Of a stretch of DNA of 64,000 nt, positions 34,329-42,983 are shown one piece after another. How positions within the stretch are numbered: position 1 is the first letter of the stretch; each line of letters opens with the position of its first letter. The notes under the pieces were generated by a model. That model was not told where the DNA came from and made no database searches. It saw nothing but the letters and a program-made list of their open reading frames with translations. The DNA is from Symploca sp. SIO3C6 (GTDB lineage Bacteria > Cyanobacteriota > Cyanobacteriia > Cyanobacteriales > Coleofasciculaceae), in NCBI GenBank assembly GCA_010692425.1, contig JAAHHJ010000021.1:64964-128963 (forward strand). Reading direction: 5' to 3'. The position numbers and the translations under genes are program-made.

Positions 34329-36509
34329 TTATATTCCTGTATTCCCTAAATAATCTTGAAAATAATACCGATACAAATCACAGCGCGGTATCACTTCATT
34401 ACCTTGCAACTTCACTAACCCCATACTGTCTAACTTAAAAGCTTGCTCTGCATCTAATTCTACAGGTTTATTTTTCACAACAACCTGACGAAAAGCTTGG
34501 GCTAACTTAGGGTACTGCATAAGATTCCACAAGTGCCGCCGCAAATGGTCACTGTAAATTCCTGCTTCTGTAGGAGCAGTTTGCCGCAATTTCTCCAAAG
34601 TCAAATCTTGACGATGAAAATGATAGAGAGCCTTGCGCACTAGATAAGGATGCCCGCCTACTAATCCTGTTAATTGCCCAATTTGACTGCTTGTCCAATC
34701 AAGTCCATAAAGCCTTGCCAAATCCTTTACCTGAACTGTAGTAAATTCCGGTAACTCAACATTCTTCCCCACATTAAACGGCGATTGATTCATATCGAGA
34801 GGAACATAAACTTCAGTAGAATGTACCATCACCAACCGTAGTTTTTCCCAAAGTTCGCTACTCAAATCACCATATCTAGCAAATTCATACCAAGAACGAA
34901 GCAGGGCAAAAAAATCATCGGCAATTTCACGCTGGTGGAAAACTCGATCAACTTCATCCAAACCTAACACCAAAGGAGTCTCAATTTCCTCTAACAAACA
35001 CTCCTCAAAATAGGCAGTGCATTTATCCTTGCTGCCATAACCATTCCAATAATCATCCAACTTATTAAACTGCTTCAGTCTGCGACCAATTTGTTCACAA
35101 AACCATCGCAAAAATTGCTCCAAATTACTTAAAATTGCACTATCTGCCCGCTGCAAGCTCAAAGGCATTGCTTGATAACCCTGCTCCCTGGCATGATTAA
35201 GAATCCTAGCCATTAGCGAAGTTTTTCCCATCTGCCTAGGAGCTTTGATGCGAATCAGTGCGCCCGGCTGCAAAATCTCCTCATAACAGTCCAATTCAAT
35301 CGGAGGTCGCTCCACATATAAACTAGATTTGAGAGGAACTGCTCCTCCTGGTTCCCTGTACAATTCTGGTTCTGCTACTGGCAAGGGTGGATGCTCAGGA
35401 GTCTCCACTACAGGGGCTACCATTCTTTCAATTACATCTAGTGCTGGTTGTTCACCTGCGGAGAAAACACCCAAGATTTCCTGCAAAATCACGGGAGTAT
35501 CAGCAACAGAAAACCACTCCCGCTGCTGAATGCGCTGCAAATAGCCCCGCAAATCGTAATTTAAGGGGGCATCAATAGGGAAATTAACCCGAATAGGCAG
35601 AATTATAGGCTTTTGTTCAGGATGTTTATCCCGCAATTGCCTCGCCCGTCGCACTTCCTCCGTTACCATTTCACTAGTAGCAGACTGGGAGGACAAAAGT
35701 AGTAGAAAATAATCACACTGCTCCAATTCTTGGTCAATACGCTGAGGCCAATTTTCCCCCAGACGAATACTAGCTCCCGCCATAAAAGGCTGGTGTCCAG
35801 AGGCTTTCAGGGCTTCATAAAATTTCTGGGCAAGACTGAGATCAGGATCTCTGGAGCGATAGCTGATAAAAACTCGCTGACTTTGAGCAGTTTTTTTAGG
35901 AATATTTGGGGAGACGGAGAGATTATTTGAAGTTTGTTTTTCTAAAAACTGCTCTAACCCAGACCATTTTTCTTGTACTGTAGTCAACGGCACCGCTAAA
36001 GCACCTTCTTGATGGTTAAAAGCAGCAATTATCCCAACTACGCTCTGAGTTTCAGTATCAAAAACAGGAGAACCGTTATAACTTTCCAAAACTCTTTGAG
36101 CATCAGTAATTACCCGCAGCTGCAGCATCGGTAAATTGCTAAAATCAGCCTGGGGACTAATATCTGTAATTGCCCCATCAATAGAGGCTCCTTCGGGAAA
36201 ATCAGAACTACCATAGCCAATAGTCAGAAAGCGATCCATCAACTCAAAGCTTAGTGATAAAGGTACAGCCTCACCCTGATATCCCGATACCTGCAAGAGG
36301 GCAAAATTATCCTGGTTTCTACTACCCAAATACACTAGATTTACAGCCTTTCCCTTTACCCGCACTTGTTCCCAACCACCAGCATCCTCAACTACATGAG
36401 CACAGGTTAACAAGTGTCCTGCCGAAGAGATGAAAAATCCAGTTCCTAGAACACGGTTTTCGGTAGTTGCGATCGCTACTGTACAACTTTTAACCAGTTG
36501 CCAACTCAT
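34329..36509 (-). CDS. Trypsin-TIR-nSTAND three-domain conflict protein
   Basis: 726 residues. A trypsin-like protease (1-190) has a complete triad: His38 in LLTCAHVV, Asp67 in NQDNFALLQV and Ser147 in SYNGSPVF. A TIR domain (about 211-345) starts QRVFISYRSRDPD, and SATSEMVTEEVRRAR holds the likely catalytic Glu of NAD-cleaving TIRs. An AAA-like nSTAND ATPase (about 400-726) has Walker A APRQMGKTS and Walker B LVLGLDEVD. This layout resembles NLR-type immune proteins. It is probably cotranscribed with the PD-(D/E)XK gene. A defence role is inferred from architecture. Confidence 0.8.
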   Translation of the reverse strand: MSWQLVKSCTVAIATTENRVLGTGFFISSAGHLLTCAHVVEDAGGWEQVRVKGKAVNLVYLGSRNQDNFALLQVSGYQGEAVPLSLSFELMDRFLTIGYGSSDFPEGASIDGAITDISPQADFSNLPMLQLRVITDAQRVLESYNGSPVFDTETQSVVGIIAAFNHQEGALAVPLTTVQEKWSGLEQFLEKQTSNNLSVSPNIPKKTAQSQRVFISYRSRDPDLSLAQKFYEALKASGHQPFMAGASIRLGENWPQRIDQELEQCDYFLLLLSSQSATSEMVTEEVRRARQLRDKHPEQKPIILPIRVNFPIDAPLNYDLRGYLQRIQQREWFSVADTPVILQEILGVFSAGEQPALDVIERMVAPVVETPEHPPLPVAEPELYREPGGAVPLKSSLYVERPPIELDCYEEILQPGALIRIKAPRQMGKTSLMARILNHAREQGYQAMPLSLQRADSAILSNLEQFLRWFCEQIGRRLKQFNKLDDYWNGYGSKDKCTAYFEECLLEEIETPLVLGLDEVDRVFHQREIADDFFALLRSWYEFARYGDLSSELWEKLRLVMVHSTEVYVPLDMNQSPFNVGKNVELPEFTTVQVKDLARLYGLDWTSSQIGQLTGLVGGHPYLVRKALYHFHRQDLTLEKLRQTAPTEAGIYSDHLRRHLWNLMQYPKLAQAFRQVVVKNKPVELDAEQAFKLDSMGLVKLQGNEVIPRCDLYRYYFQDYLGNTGI

Positions 36510-36791
36510 CAGGCTTCACCAGTAGTACACCAAATTAACTTTAACTAGTTGTCTTAATCTTCTCTATAGCAAGAAGTACTCAGTCTTCCAATTTTAGCAA
36601 ATACGATGCAATTGCCTAATGGTCAATGCCTGCATAGAATTAGCTCCCATAACTAGTGTGGAGCAATCGCATTCTCCATTAAGCACCATCACTCCCTCAA
36701 TAGCCAAACAAAATCATACTCGTTATGATTATGATATAGAAGTAGAGACCTTAAAGACTAAGTCTCTATAGCAACACTGGGAGACTCAACC

Positions 36792-37664
36792 ATGGCTCAC
36801 CTCAAACAACGGCGCTCCGAAAACGTCAGCGGTAACTTTTACGTCGATAGCACCTGCATCGACTGCGATACCTGCCGCTGGATGGCACCAGAAGTATTTA
36901 ATCGTGCCGGAGAGCTATCAGCAGTCCATCATCAACCAGCTACTGAAATTGAAAGATTGCACTCACTGCAAGCACTATTAGCTTGCCCCACCTCCTCCAT
37001 CGGCACCGTCGAAACACCCAAAGATATTAAAGACGCCCAACAAAGCTTTCCCATCCCAATAGCAGTAAACGTCTATAATTGTGGCTACCACTCAGAAAAA
37101 TCCTATGGTGCTGCCAGTTACTTCATTCAACGAAAAGAAGGCAACATCTTAATTGATTCCCCCCGCTTTACCCCCCCACTAGTGAAGCGTCTAGAAGCAA
37201 TGGGAGGAATTCGCTATATGTACTTGACACACAAGGACGATATCGCAGATCATCAAAAATTCAGAGAACACTTTAAATGCGATCGCATCCTGCATCAAGA
37301 CGAAATCACCACTAATACTAGCGAAGTAGAAATTCAGCTCACCGGAACCGAACCATATCAATTAGACACAGACCTATTAATTATCCCAGTTCCTGGTCAT
37401 AGCAAAGGGCATACCGTACTACTTTATCAAAATAAATTTCTATTTACTGGCGATCATCTCGCTTGGTCATACCAACTTAACCAACTAATCGCCTTCCGCA
37501 ATTATTGCTGGTACTCTTGGGAAGAACAAACCAAATCCATGAATAAACTACTTAACTACTCATTTGAATGGATTTTACCAGGGCATGGGCGACGCTATCA
37601 TACAGATGCCGAAACTATGCGCCAGCAGCTGCAAAAGTGTATCAACTGGATGGAATCTAAGTAA
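36792..37664 (+). CDS. Ferredoxin domain fused to metallo-beta-lactamase fold
   Basis: 290 residues. The N-terminal segment (about 15-75) is ferredoxin-like, with CIDCDTC and a distal CPTSS cysteine. The remainder is a metallo-beta-lactamase fold with THKDDIADH as the metal motif, PVPGHSKGHT and FTGDH as later ligands, and LPGHG near the C-terminus. The natural substrate is unknown; electron transfer linked to hydrolysis or flavin chemistry is a guess. The stop codon lies in the first unit of a TAATAAG repeat. Confidence 0.75.
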   Translation: MAHLKQRRSENVSGNFYVDSTCIDCDTCRWMAPEVFNRAGELSAVHHQPATEIERLHSLQALLACPTSSIGTVETPKDIKDAQQSFPIPIAVNVYNCGYHSEKSYGAASYFIQRKEGNILIDSPRFTPPLVKRLEAMGGIRYMYLTHKDDIADHQKFREHFKCDRILHQDEITTNTSEVEIQLTGTEPYQLDTDLLIIPVPGHSKGHTVLLYQNKFLFTGDHLAWSYQLNQLIAFRNYCWYSWEEQTKSMNKLLNYSFEWILPGHGRRYHTDAETMRQQLQKCINWMESK

Positions 37665-37690
37665 TAAGTAATAAGTAATAAGTAATAAGT
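37658..37690. repeat. Heptamer tandem repeat (TAATAAG)
   Basis: About four units of TAATAAG that overlap the stop codon of the ferredoxin/beta-lactamase-fold gene. Confidence 0.75.
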
Positions 37691-38132
37691 CTTTTTGTTG
37701 TCACTTATTACTTAAAGTTAGACCATTTGTAGCATCCTTTTCTGATGTCATATAAAATATGTAGATAGTTCATAGTCCATAGCTAATCTTCTATCTCAAT
37801 CAATAACCCATCGCTGAAAGCGAGGGTTTGTAAGAGGCAAGTCTTACAGAGATTTGATTAGACCATTGAGCGCTTAACTGGTACGTACTTCCAGGTACTT
37901 CCCTAGCCTGGATTATCTACAAACAACCTTGTTAGTTGTGCTTTAAGAGAGGGCATCTTGTTAAGTGTGGTCGAAGGGACAAATTACAGGTTTGCAGGTT
38001 CCTGGGTTATCACCGTTTAAAAACCTACATTAAACCGTTAATTGGAGCGGCGTTTCCTCTCATCACTGAAAGTGAGAGTCTCCACGCCGGAATTAGATGA
38101 ACCATGAGCAATGAACCATGAACAAGGAACCA
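37665..38132. other. Intergenic region with IS605-like hairpin-bounded element
   Basis: Left hairpins are CCC-A-TCGCT/AGCGA-GGG at 37807-37826 and GTAAGA/TCTTAC at 37830-37847. Right hairpin is GGCGT/ACGCC enclosing CACT/AGTG at 38049-38088. The 290 bases between hold no frame longer than a few dozen codons. This is interpreted as a non-autonomous remnant with IS605-type ends. Heptamer repeats follow at 38098-38131. Confidence 0.45.
38098..38131. repeat. Heptamer short-repeat cluster
   Basis: ATGAACCATGAGCAATGAAC-type units between the IS605-like element and the stop of the TrkA-type gene. Confidence 0.65.
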
Positions 38133-39821
38133 TCAACTAATAATCAATTGAGAAGGTGCCGCCCGCCAAAGTAACTCCAAACCACTGGCTGGCATAATCA
38201 GATACAAAACATCACCTCCACTAAGGCAAGTATCCAGAATTTCCCAACCTTTTATAATTTGGTGATTAGTTTCCACATAAAGGGGCACAAAATCAGCAGT
38301 CATGGCCGCATCCTTAACACGACGTCCACAGAAAGGGTGATTGGGCGTAATCAAAGTTGCCAGGGCAATCCAAAACATACCACTAGTCATGCCATGACCA
38401 ACAACCCTTCCCCCTAAAGCAGCAGCAGCAAAGGAGGGCGTTGCTAACTCTGTCGGAGAAAGCACCACCTCAAAATCAAAGACTTCTTGCACAGTACGGG
38501 CAAGCTGTGGGTCATGATTGCGCACCACCACTGGCAACTTAGGAGCCAAGGATTTAGCACACAAAGCAGTTTCCACATTCACCATATCATTATGTGTCAC
38601 TGCCAACAATGCCTCACAAGACTTGACATTAACTGCTTGCAAAGTTGTGGCCAAACTGGGATCCCCCAAAATCACAGGAATGCCCCAAGAGCGAGCAGTG
38701 CCGAGAAAACGGTTATTAGGATCCTGCTCAATAACCACAACTTCATGCCCTTGGCTATGGAGTTGATTGACAATCTCAACACCAATACCCCCCAAACCGC
38801 AGATAATATAATGATGACGATTAGGAACCCTTGCCGCATCCCAAAACTGATGGAACCTAGTTCCCAAAATAAAATCATTGAGCAGGGCGTAGCAAATTCC
38901 AATCACGCCAGCACCAACGATCATCATTACTGCTGTAAATACTTTAATAGTAGCTGGTGCCTTTTCTGCAACTTGCTCTTGACCTCCAGCCCCAGTAATC
39001 ATACCTACGGAAAAATAGAGAGCATCAACAATAGAAGTATCTAGATTAACTGATATGTAGGTAACTGTCGCCATTAAAATCGTTAACAGCAAGACAAGAG
39101 TCACCATCAGAATTGACTGACCATGTTGCTGAAAGCGGCGCAAATTAGTCAAAACCTTGAAAAATTTGCGCAGTCGAGAGCGGCGACGGTTGCGAATATG
39201 AGGCTTACTACCCATAATTAGGCGATCGCCTAATTGCAAACGTCTACCTTGATCCATAGCTGAGATTAAATCAACTCCATCCCTTGCTGGCAAGTAATAA
39301 ATCAACATCCGGGAGGCATTTTCCCAGAGTTCACTTAGCTGTTTACCAATCCAAGGGTGAGTTTCATTAATATATTCTTCGTGAATTGGCCAGGTTTGAT
39401 TAAACAGTTGCAGCTGCCCAATTACTCGATTCCCCTGTGCTGCAAAGCCAAACATCGGACCAGCCAAAGCCGAGACACTCAGACTGACGTGAAGAGGGAG
39501 AGTGTGATCGAGACGATCACCGAGACTGTCATTTAATAATCGGTTAACGATGCGAATCCGGGGATTGAATACTCTGGCTCTAGTCAGAATTGCCAGATTA
39601 AGAGCATCGTCATTGGCGGTAAGTACCAAGGTATCAGCATCCTGAATCCTAGCAGCCAGCAGAGTACAAGGTGCCCGTAAATCTCCAATCACCAGATCAT
39701 CCCCTTCTCCAGGGAGAGGTCGATCACTAATACCAACCACAGCAGCTCCCTGCTGTCTGAGTAAGCAGAAAATTCTATATCCAGTGCGGCCAAGGCCACA
39801 GACAATGATGCGGGGTTTCAT
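38133..39821 (-). CDS. TrkA-N/RCK potassium-channel-type protein
   Basis: 562 residues. N-terminal RCK/TrkA-N Rossmann domain (IIVCGLGRTGYRIFCLLRQQG), two transmembrane helices around a pore-like loop (about 240-315), then a second RCK domain (YIICGLGGIGVEIVNQLHSQ) and a TrkA-C-like tail. The pore loop reads SVGMITGAGGQEQ, not the TVGYGD filter of K+ channels, so ion selectivity is uncertain. It may be a channel with altered permeation or a structural relative. Confidence 0.75.
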   Translation of the reverse strand: MKPRIIVCGLGRTGYRIFCLLRQQGAAVVGISDRPLPGEGDDLVIGDLRAPCTLLAARIQDADTLVLTANDDALNLAILTRARVFNPRIRIVNRLLNDSLGDRLDHTLPLHVSLSVSALAGPMFGFAAQGNRVIGQLQLFNQTWPIHEEYINETHPWIGKQLSELWENASRMLIYYLPARDGVDLISAMDQGRRLQLGDRLIMGSKPHIRNRRRSRLRKFFKVLTNLRRFQQHGQSILMVTLVLLLTILMATVTYISVNLDTSIVDALYFSVGMITGAGGQEQVAEKAPATIKVFTAVMMIVGAGVIGICYALLNDFILGTRFHQFWDAARVPNRHHYIICGLGGIGVEIVNQLHSQGHEVVVIEQDPNNRFLGTARSWGIPVILGDPSLATTLQAVNVKSCEALLAVTHNDMVNVETALCAKSLAPKLPVVVRNHDPQLARTVQEVFDFEVVLSPTELATPSFAAAALGGRVVGHGMTSGMFWIALATLITPNHPFCGRRVKDAAMTADFVPLYVETNHQIIKGWEILDTCLSGGDVLYLIMPASGLELLWRAAPSQLIIS

Positions 39822-39934
39822 GAGAGATTGCCGGCTGTGAGGATTCTAGCCCCTATTTTTATACAAGAGAGTTCCTGTCAACTGTAGCCGAAGACACCGC
39901 TAATGTAAGGAAAGGCTAAATTAAAGAATTGGTT
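39822..39934. other. Short spacer
   Basis: 113 bases upstream of the TrkA-type gene and downstream of the small conserved gene at 39935. Nothing notable seen. Confidence 0.4.
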
Positions 39935-40093
39935 TCAAGGTAAAGATATGACCATTGCTGATTGATTGAGATTTTGTTCATAGATGAATTCACTGTAGTC
40001 CGCTAGATCGTCTAAACCGAGTAGATTCAGGATGATTTCAGCTGCTAACCAAACTGTAGTTTTAATCAATACCCTCTTCCATCGAATTTTCAT
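39935..40093 (-). CDS. Small conserved cyanobacterial protein (52 aa)
   Basis: A short frame reading MKIRWKRVLIKTTVWLAAEI and LNLLGLDDLADYSEFIYEQN, ending ISLP. A GGGGG-rich ribosome site (AGGGGGT) lies 11 bases upstream of the ATG at 40093. It has one amphipathic or membrane-associated helix, and the LGLDDLADYSEF block looks conserved. I recall similar 50-residue ORFs in cyanobacteria, without a known function. Confidence 0.55.
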   Translation of the reverse strand: MKIRWKRVLIKTTVWLAAEIILNLLGLDDLADYSEFIYEQNLNQSAMVISLP

Positions 40094-40575
40094 TTGTTTG
40101 TACCCCCTAACGATTGGTGGTGAAAGTCGATGCGTTTTGGATAATAACTTTATTGATTTAACTATTAACTAGGCTTTTTTCTGTTACACATGACACGGCA
40201 AAGAATCTGAAAATCACAGTTTAGAAAAAGTTTAGAAGTTAAAGGAGTGCCTCCAAAACAGAAGCAACTCGACACTTTGGTATGCTCAAGCCACGAATGA
40301 CGAAGTGCAGGAGTTGAGAATTGCTAAAATCTCCGTACTCTGAGCAATCTCTGAGCAATAGGTATTGGAGTAGACAGCCTTATCAGAATTAACCCAGCTT
40401 ATCTACGGAGTTGGGCTTAACTGGAGCAATAGTTAAATTATGGTTAAAAATAGTATAATATCAATTAACTAAATGAATGCCCAATACAATTTTCCAGTAG
40501 CTTTCATCTGTAGCCCAGACCAAGCTAATTGATAATTAGATACTAAATTTTAGGTAAAATCCCTCACTTATTGAT
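40094..40575. other. Intergenic region, nothing recognised
   Basis: About 480 bases between divergent genes. AT-rich, without strong palindromes or a credible frame. Confidence 0.5.
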
Positions 40576-40986
40576 ATGCAATACCACGTTATTTACGACG
40601 GCAACTGTAATCTCTGTGTCACCTTAGTACAGCAATTAGAAAAATTGGATCAAGGACAACTATTTGACTACGTACCAATGCAAGATCAAGAAACTCTCAA
40701 TAGTTTTGGGATCACCCCTCAAGATTGCGAGATGGGGATGATTTTAATTGATGCTTCCTCCCCAGAAAGGCGATGGCAGGGGAGTGAAGCAGCCGAAGAA
40801 ATTGGGCGTCTCCTGCCTGGGGGTAACGTGTTTACTTCACTCTATCGGTCTTTACCAGGGATAAAATGGTTTGGTGATCGCGCCTACGAGCAAATTCGTG
40901 ACAATCGCTACAGTTGGTTTGGAAAGCGTTCTAGTACCTACCAATCTGCTTATCCAGTAGGGTGTAATCTAAAATGCAAAAAATGA
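40576..40986 (+). CDS. DCC-family (DUF393) thiol-disulfide oxidoreductase-like protein
   Basis: 136 residues starting MQYHVIYDGNCNLCVTLVQQ. The DGxCxLC signature defines the DCC family, whose members have a thioredoxin-like fold. The rest (GSEAAEEIGRLLPGG, IKWFGDRAYEQIRDNRYSWF) fits the family. Substrate unknown. It is transcribed alone; heptamer repeats follow. Confidence 0.8.
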   Translation: MQYHVIYDGNCNLCVTLVQQLEKLDQGQLFDYVPMQDQETLNSFGITPQDCEMGMILIDASSPERRWQGSEAAEEIGRLLPGGNVFTSLYRSLPGIKWFGDRAYEQIRDNRYSWFGKRSSTYQSAYPVGCNLKCKK

Positions 40987-41056
40987 TACTATAAACCATT
41001 TGACTTTAAGTAACAAGTACTAATTAATAAATAATAAGCAGCAGCAATAACATTTC

Positions 41057-41099
41057 TTACTTATTACTTATTACTTATTACTTATTACTTATTACTTAA
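41057..41099. repeat. Heptamer tandem repeat (CTTATTA)
   Basis: About six CTTATTA units, the reverse complement of the TAATAAG family seen at 14931 and 37658. Confidence 0.8.
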
Positions 41100-41111
41100 T
41101 TTGATATCACT

Positions 41112-41531
41112 CTAGCGATTAAATAAATCAAAGACTTGCCGGCAAAAATGTTTAAATTTTTCTGCCACTTCAGAAGCTGGCAGGTACTTGCCAAGTAATT
41201 GCCAATTATCAATGGTCGAGAGTCGCCAAGCTTCTCCTTGATGGTTAAATCCTGCCATTTCCAAACCAATTAGCCGATGGGAAACTTCCACAGGATCTTG
41301 AAAAAATCGAATCTGCACTAAAATGCTGCGGCTTTGGAAGCGCCTACTCCAGCCAGGGAAGTGAAAACCAATATCAATCGAATCGGGATCAACCAATTCA
41401 AGGGTGCTGGGGTCATTTTGCCAAGGTTGCAAGTCTGCCTTAGCATCGGGAAACTCAGATTTAAATAAATGGACAATAGCTGCAATTTTCGTAGTAGCTT
41501 CTAAACCTCTTGCTTGTTCAGCTGCGTTCAC
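41112..41531 (-). CDS. Conserved-looking hypothetical protein (139 aa)
   Basis: Soluble protein with a central SIDIGFHFPGWSRRFQSRSI and a C-terminal LPASEVAEKFKHFCRQVFDL. No known motif or signal peptide. Not recognised. It is convergent with the DCC-family gene. Confidence 0.5.
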   Translation of the reverse strand: MNAAEQARGLEATTKIAAIVHLFKSEFPDAKADLQPWQNDPSTLELVDPDSIDIGFHFPGWSRRFQSRSILVQIRFFQDPVEVSHRLIGLEMAGFNHQGEAWRLSTIDNWQLLGKYLPASEVAEKFKHFCRQVFDLFNR

Positions 41532-42048
41532 ACCAAATCTCCTATTGTATCAACTGTTATTAAACTCAGAGCTTGCGCCTGATTGTGAATGCCTCCGCTT
41601 ACACCCCTCCATACCCCCTGTTCAAGGGTTAAGATTGACTATTTCAATAATAAGGTGAGGTCTGGGGTTAGCTAGAAGCCTTAATGCAGGCTCCAGATTA
41701 AGAGCATGCGTAAGTACCATCTAGAACTAACTTTCAACAAATCTGCTCAATTCTTTGGTAAAATTTATACTCCGTTATCATTTCTTGACAAATGCTTTCC
41801 AGGTAGAGGAACTTGCCCAATTTCCCAGTGTGCGCTTAACTTAGCAAGTGTCCCAATTGGCAAGTTAAAGCCATTAGAACCCTAGGCTATAGGGGGATTG
41901 CCTGTGGACAAGTAGGAGCTGGCTCCCTGGGTTGAAGCTCCGAAAAGAACAGCAAAGCAAGAGATGTTTAGAGATTTCTAGAGTTTTGCATAAGTTTCTT
42001 GTAGCAGATGTAAGCTCAGACAACGATATCAAGGGCCTTGGAAACAAA
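41532..42048. other. Intergenic region, possible transposon debris
   Basis: About 517 bases. A plus-strand frame near 41706 reads MRKYHLELTFNKSAQFFGK, and further on KLKPLEP-stop and GLPVDK occur in different frames. These faintly resemble TnpB tails, but I cannot support a gene. Confidence 0.3.
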
Positions 42049-42900
42049 ATGTCAACAAGCGAACAATCAATACAGGTAGGGTCACTACAATGGTTTTACC
42101 GAGAAGCTAAACCAGTTACAGAGCAAAGCAAACAGCCGCCAGTGCTGCTACTTCACGGCATACCATCCCAGAGTTACTGTTGGACGGCGCTAATGCCAGA
42201 TTTAGCCCAACAAGGGTTGAGAGCGATCGCTCCTGACTGGATTGGTTCCGGTTTTTCAGCCAAGCCAAACCAGCAAAATTTTGCCTATACACCTGATGCC
42301 TTTATCCAAGCTCTGGAGGATTTGCTTAAAAATCTGGAAATAGAGCGATTTTCTTTAGTTTTACAGGGATTTGTAGGCTCGACTGGACTTCAGTATGCCC
42401 TACGCCACTCAGAGCAAATTGAACGCCTAGCAATTCTCAATGCGCCTTTATCATCTGCTGCTAAGTTGCCCTGGAAGATGCAGCAGTTGGGCTTGCCTTT
42501 CATTGGGGATATGCTTACTCAAGACCCTCTATTAATTGACCGAACTTTAGAGGGTGGTAGCGGCTACCGTATTGAAGACAATGATTTAGATGTTTATCGT
42601 CGGCCTTTTCTCAAAAGTTCTGATGTAGGGCGCTCTCTACTAGCGACTATTAAGAATCTACAGCTCAAGCAATCAATGACAGAGATTGAATCCGGCTTTG
42701 GCAGTTGGCAACAACCAACCTTGATTATTTGGGGAATGCAAGACCCTTGGCTTCCTTTTACACAAGCGCAACAGTTTGCTAATGTCCTCAGTAGTTGTGA
42801 ATTAGTCAAGTTAGAAGAGGCAGGACATTACCCCCAAGATCATTGGTCGGGAAAAATTAGTGAAGCCTTGGTTCCTTTTTTAAGACGCCAAAATGTATAG
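42049..42900 (+). CDS. Alpha/beta hydrolase-fold protein, haloalkane dehalogenase-like
   Basis: 283 residues from the ATG at 42049; the frame is open from 41932, but homologous sequence starts later. The oxyanion loop LLLHGIPSQSYCW, the core strand IAPDWIGSGFSAKP and the C-terminal DPWLP/EAGHYPQDHW segments match haloalkane dehalogenase-type hydrolases. The nucleophile elbow reads VLQGFVGSTG, so the expected Asp/Ser nucleophile position carries Gly. It may be catalytically inactive or use another residue. Confidence 0.75.
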   Translation: MSTSEQSIQVGSLQWFYREAKPVTEQSKQPPVLLLHGIPSQSYCWTALMPDLAQQGLRAIAPDWIGSGFSAKPNQQNFAYTPDAFIQALEDLLKNLEIERFSLVLQGFVGSTGLQYALRHSEQIERLAILNAPLSSAAKLPWKMQQLGLPFIGDMLTQDPLLIDRTLEGGSGYRIEDNDLDVYRRPFLKSSDVGRSLLATIKNLQLKQSMTEIESGFGSWQQPTLIIWGMQDPWLPFTQAQQFANVLSSCELVKLEEAGHYPQDHWSGKISEALVPFLRRQNV

Positions 42901-42983
42901 CAGTACGTATTTAGGTTAGGACAAGCTAAATCGCTAAAACTTTGTCAAATTCTACCTTCTGCCCTGGAGCCTTGCGCGTAGCG

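Noticed and set aside
38487..39044. 185-codon plus-strand frame opposite the TrkA-type gene
   Set aside because: Antisense to a well-supported gene, with His/Asn-rich random composition.
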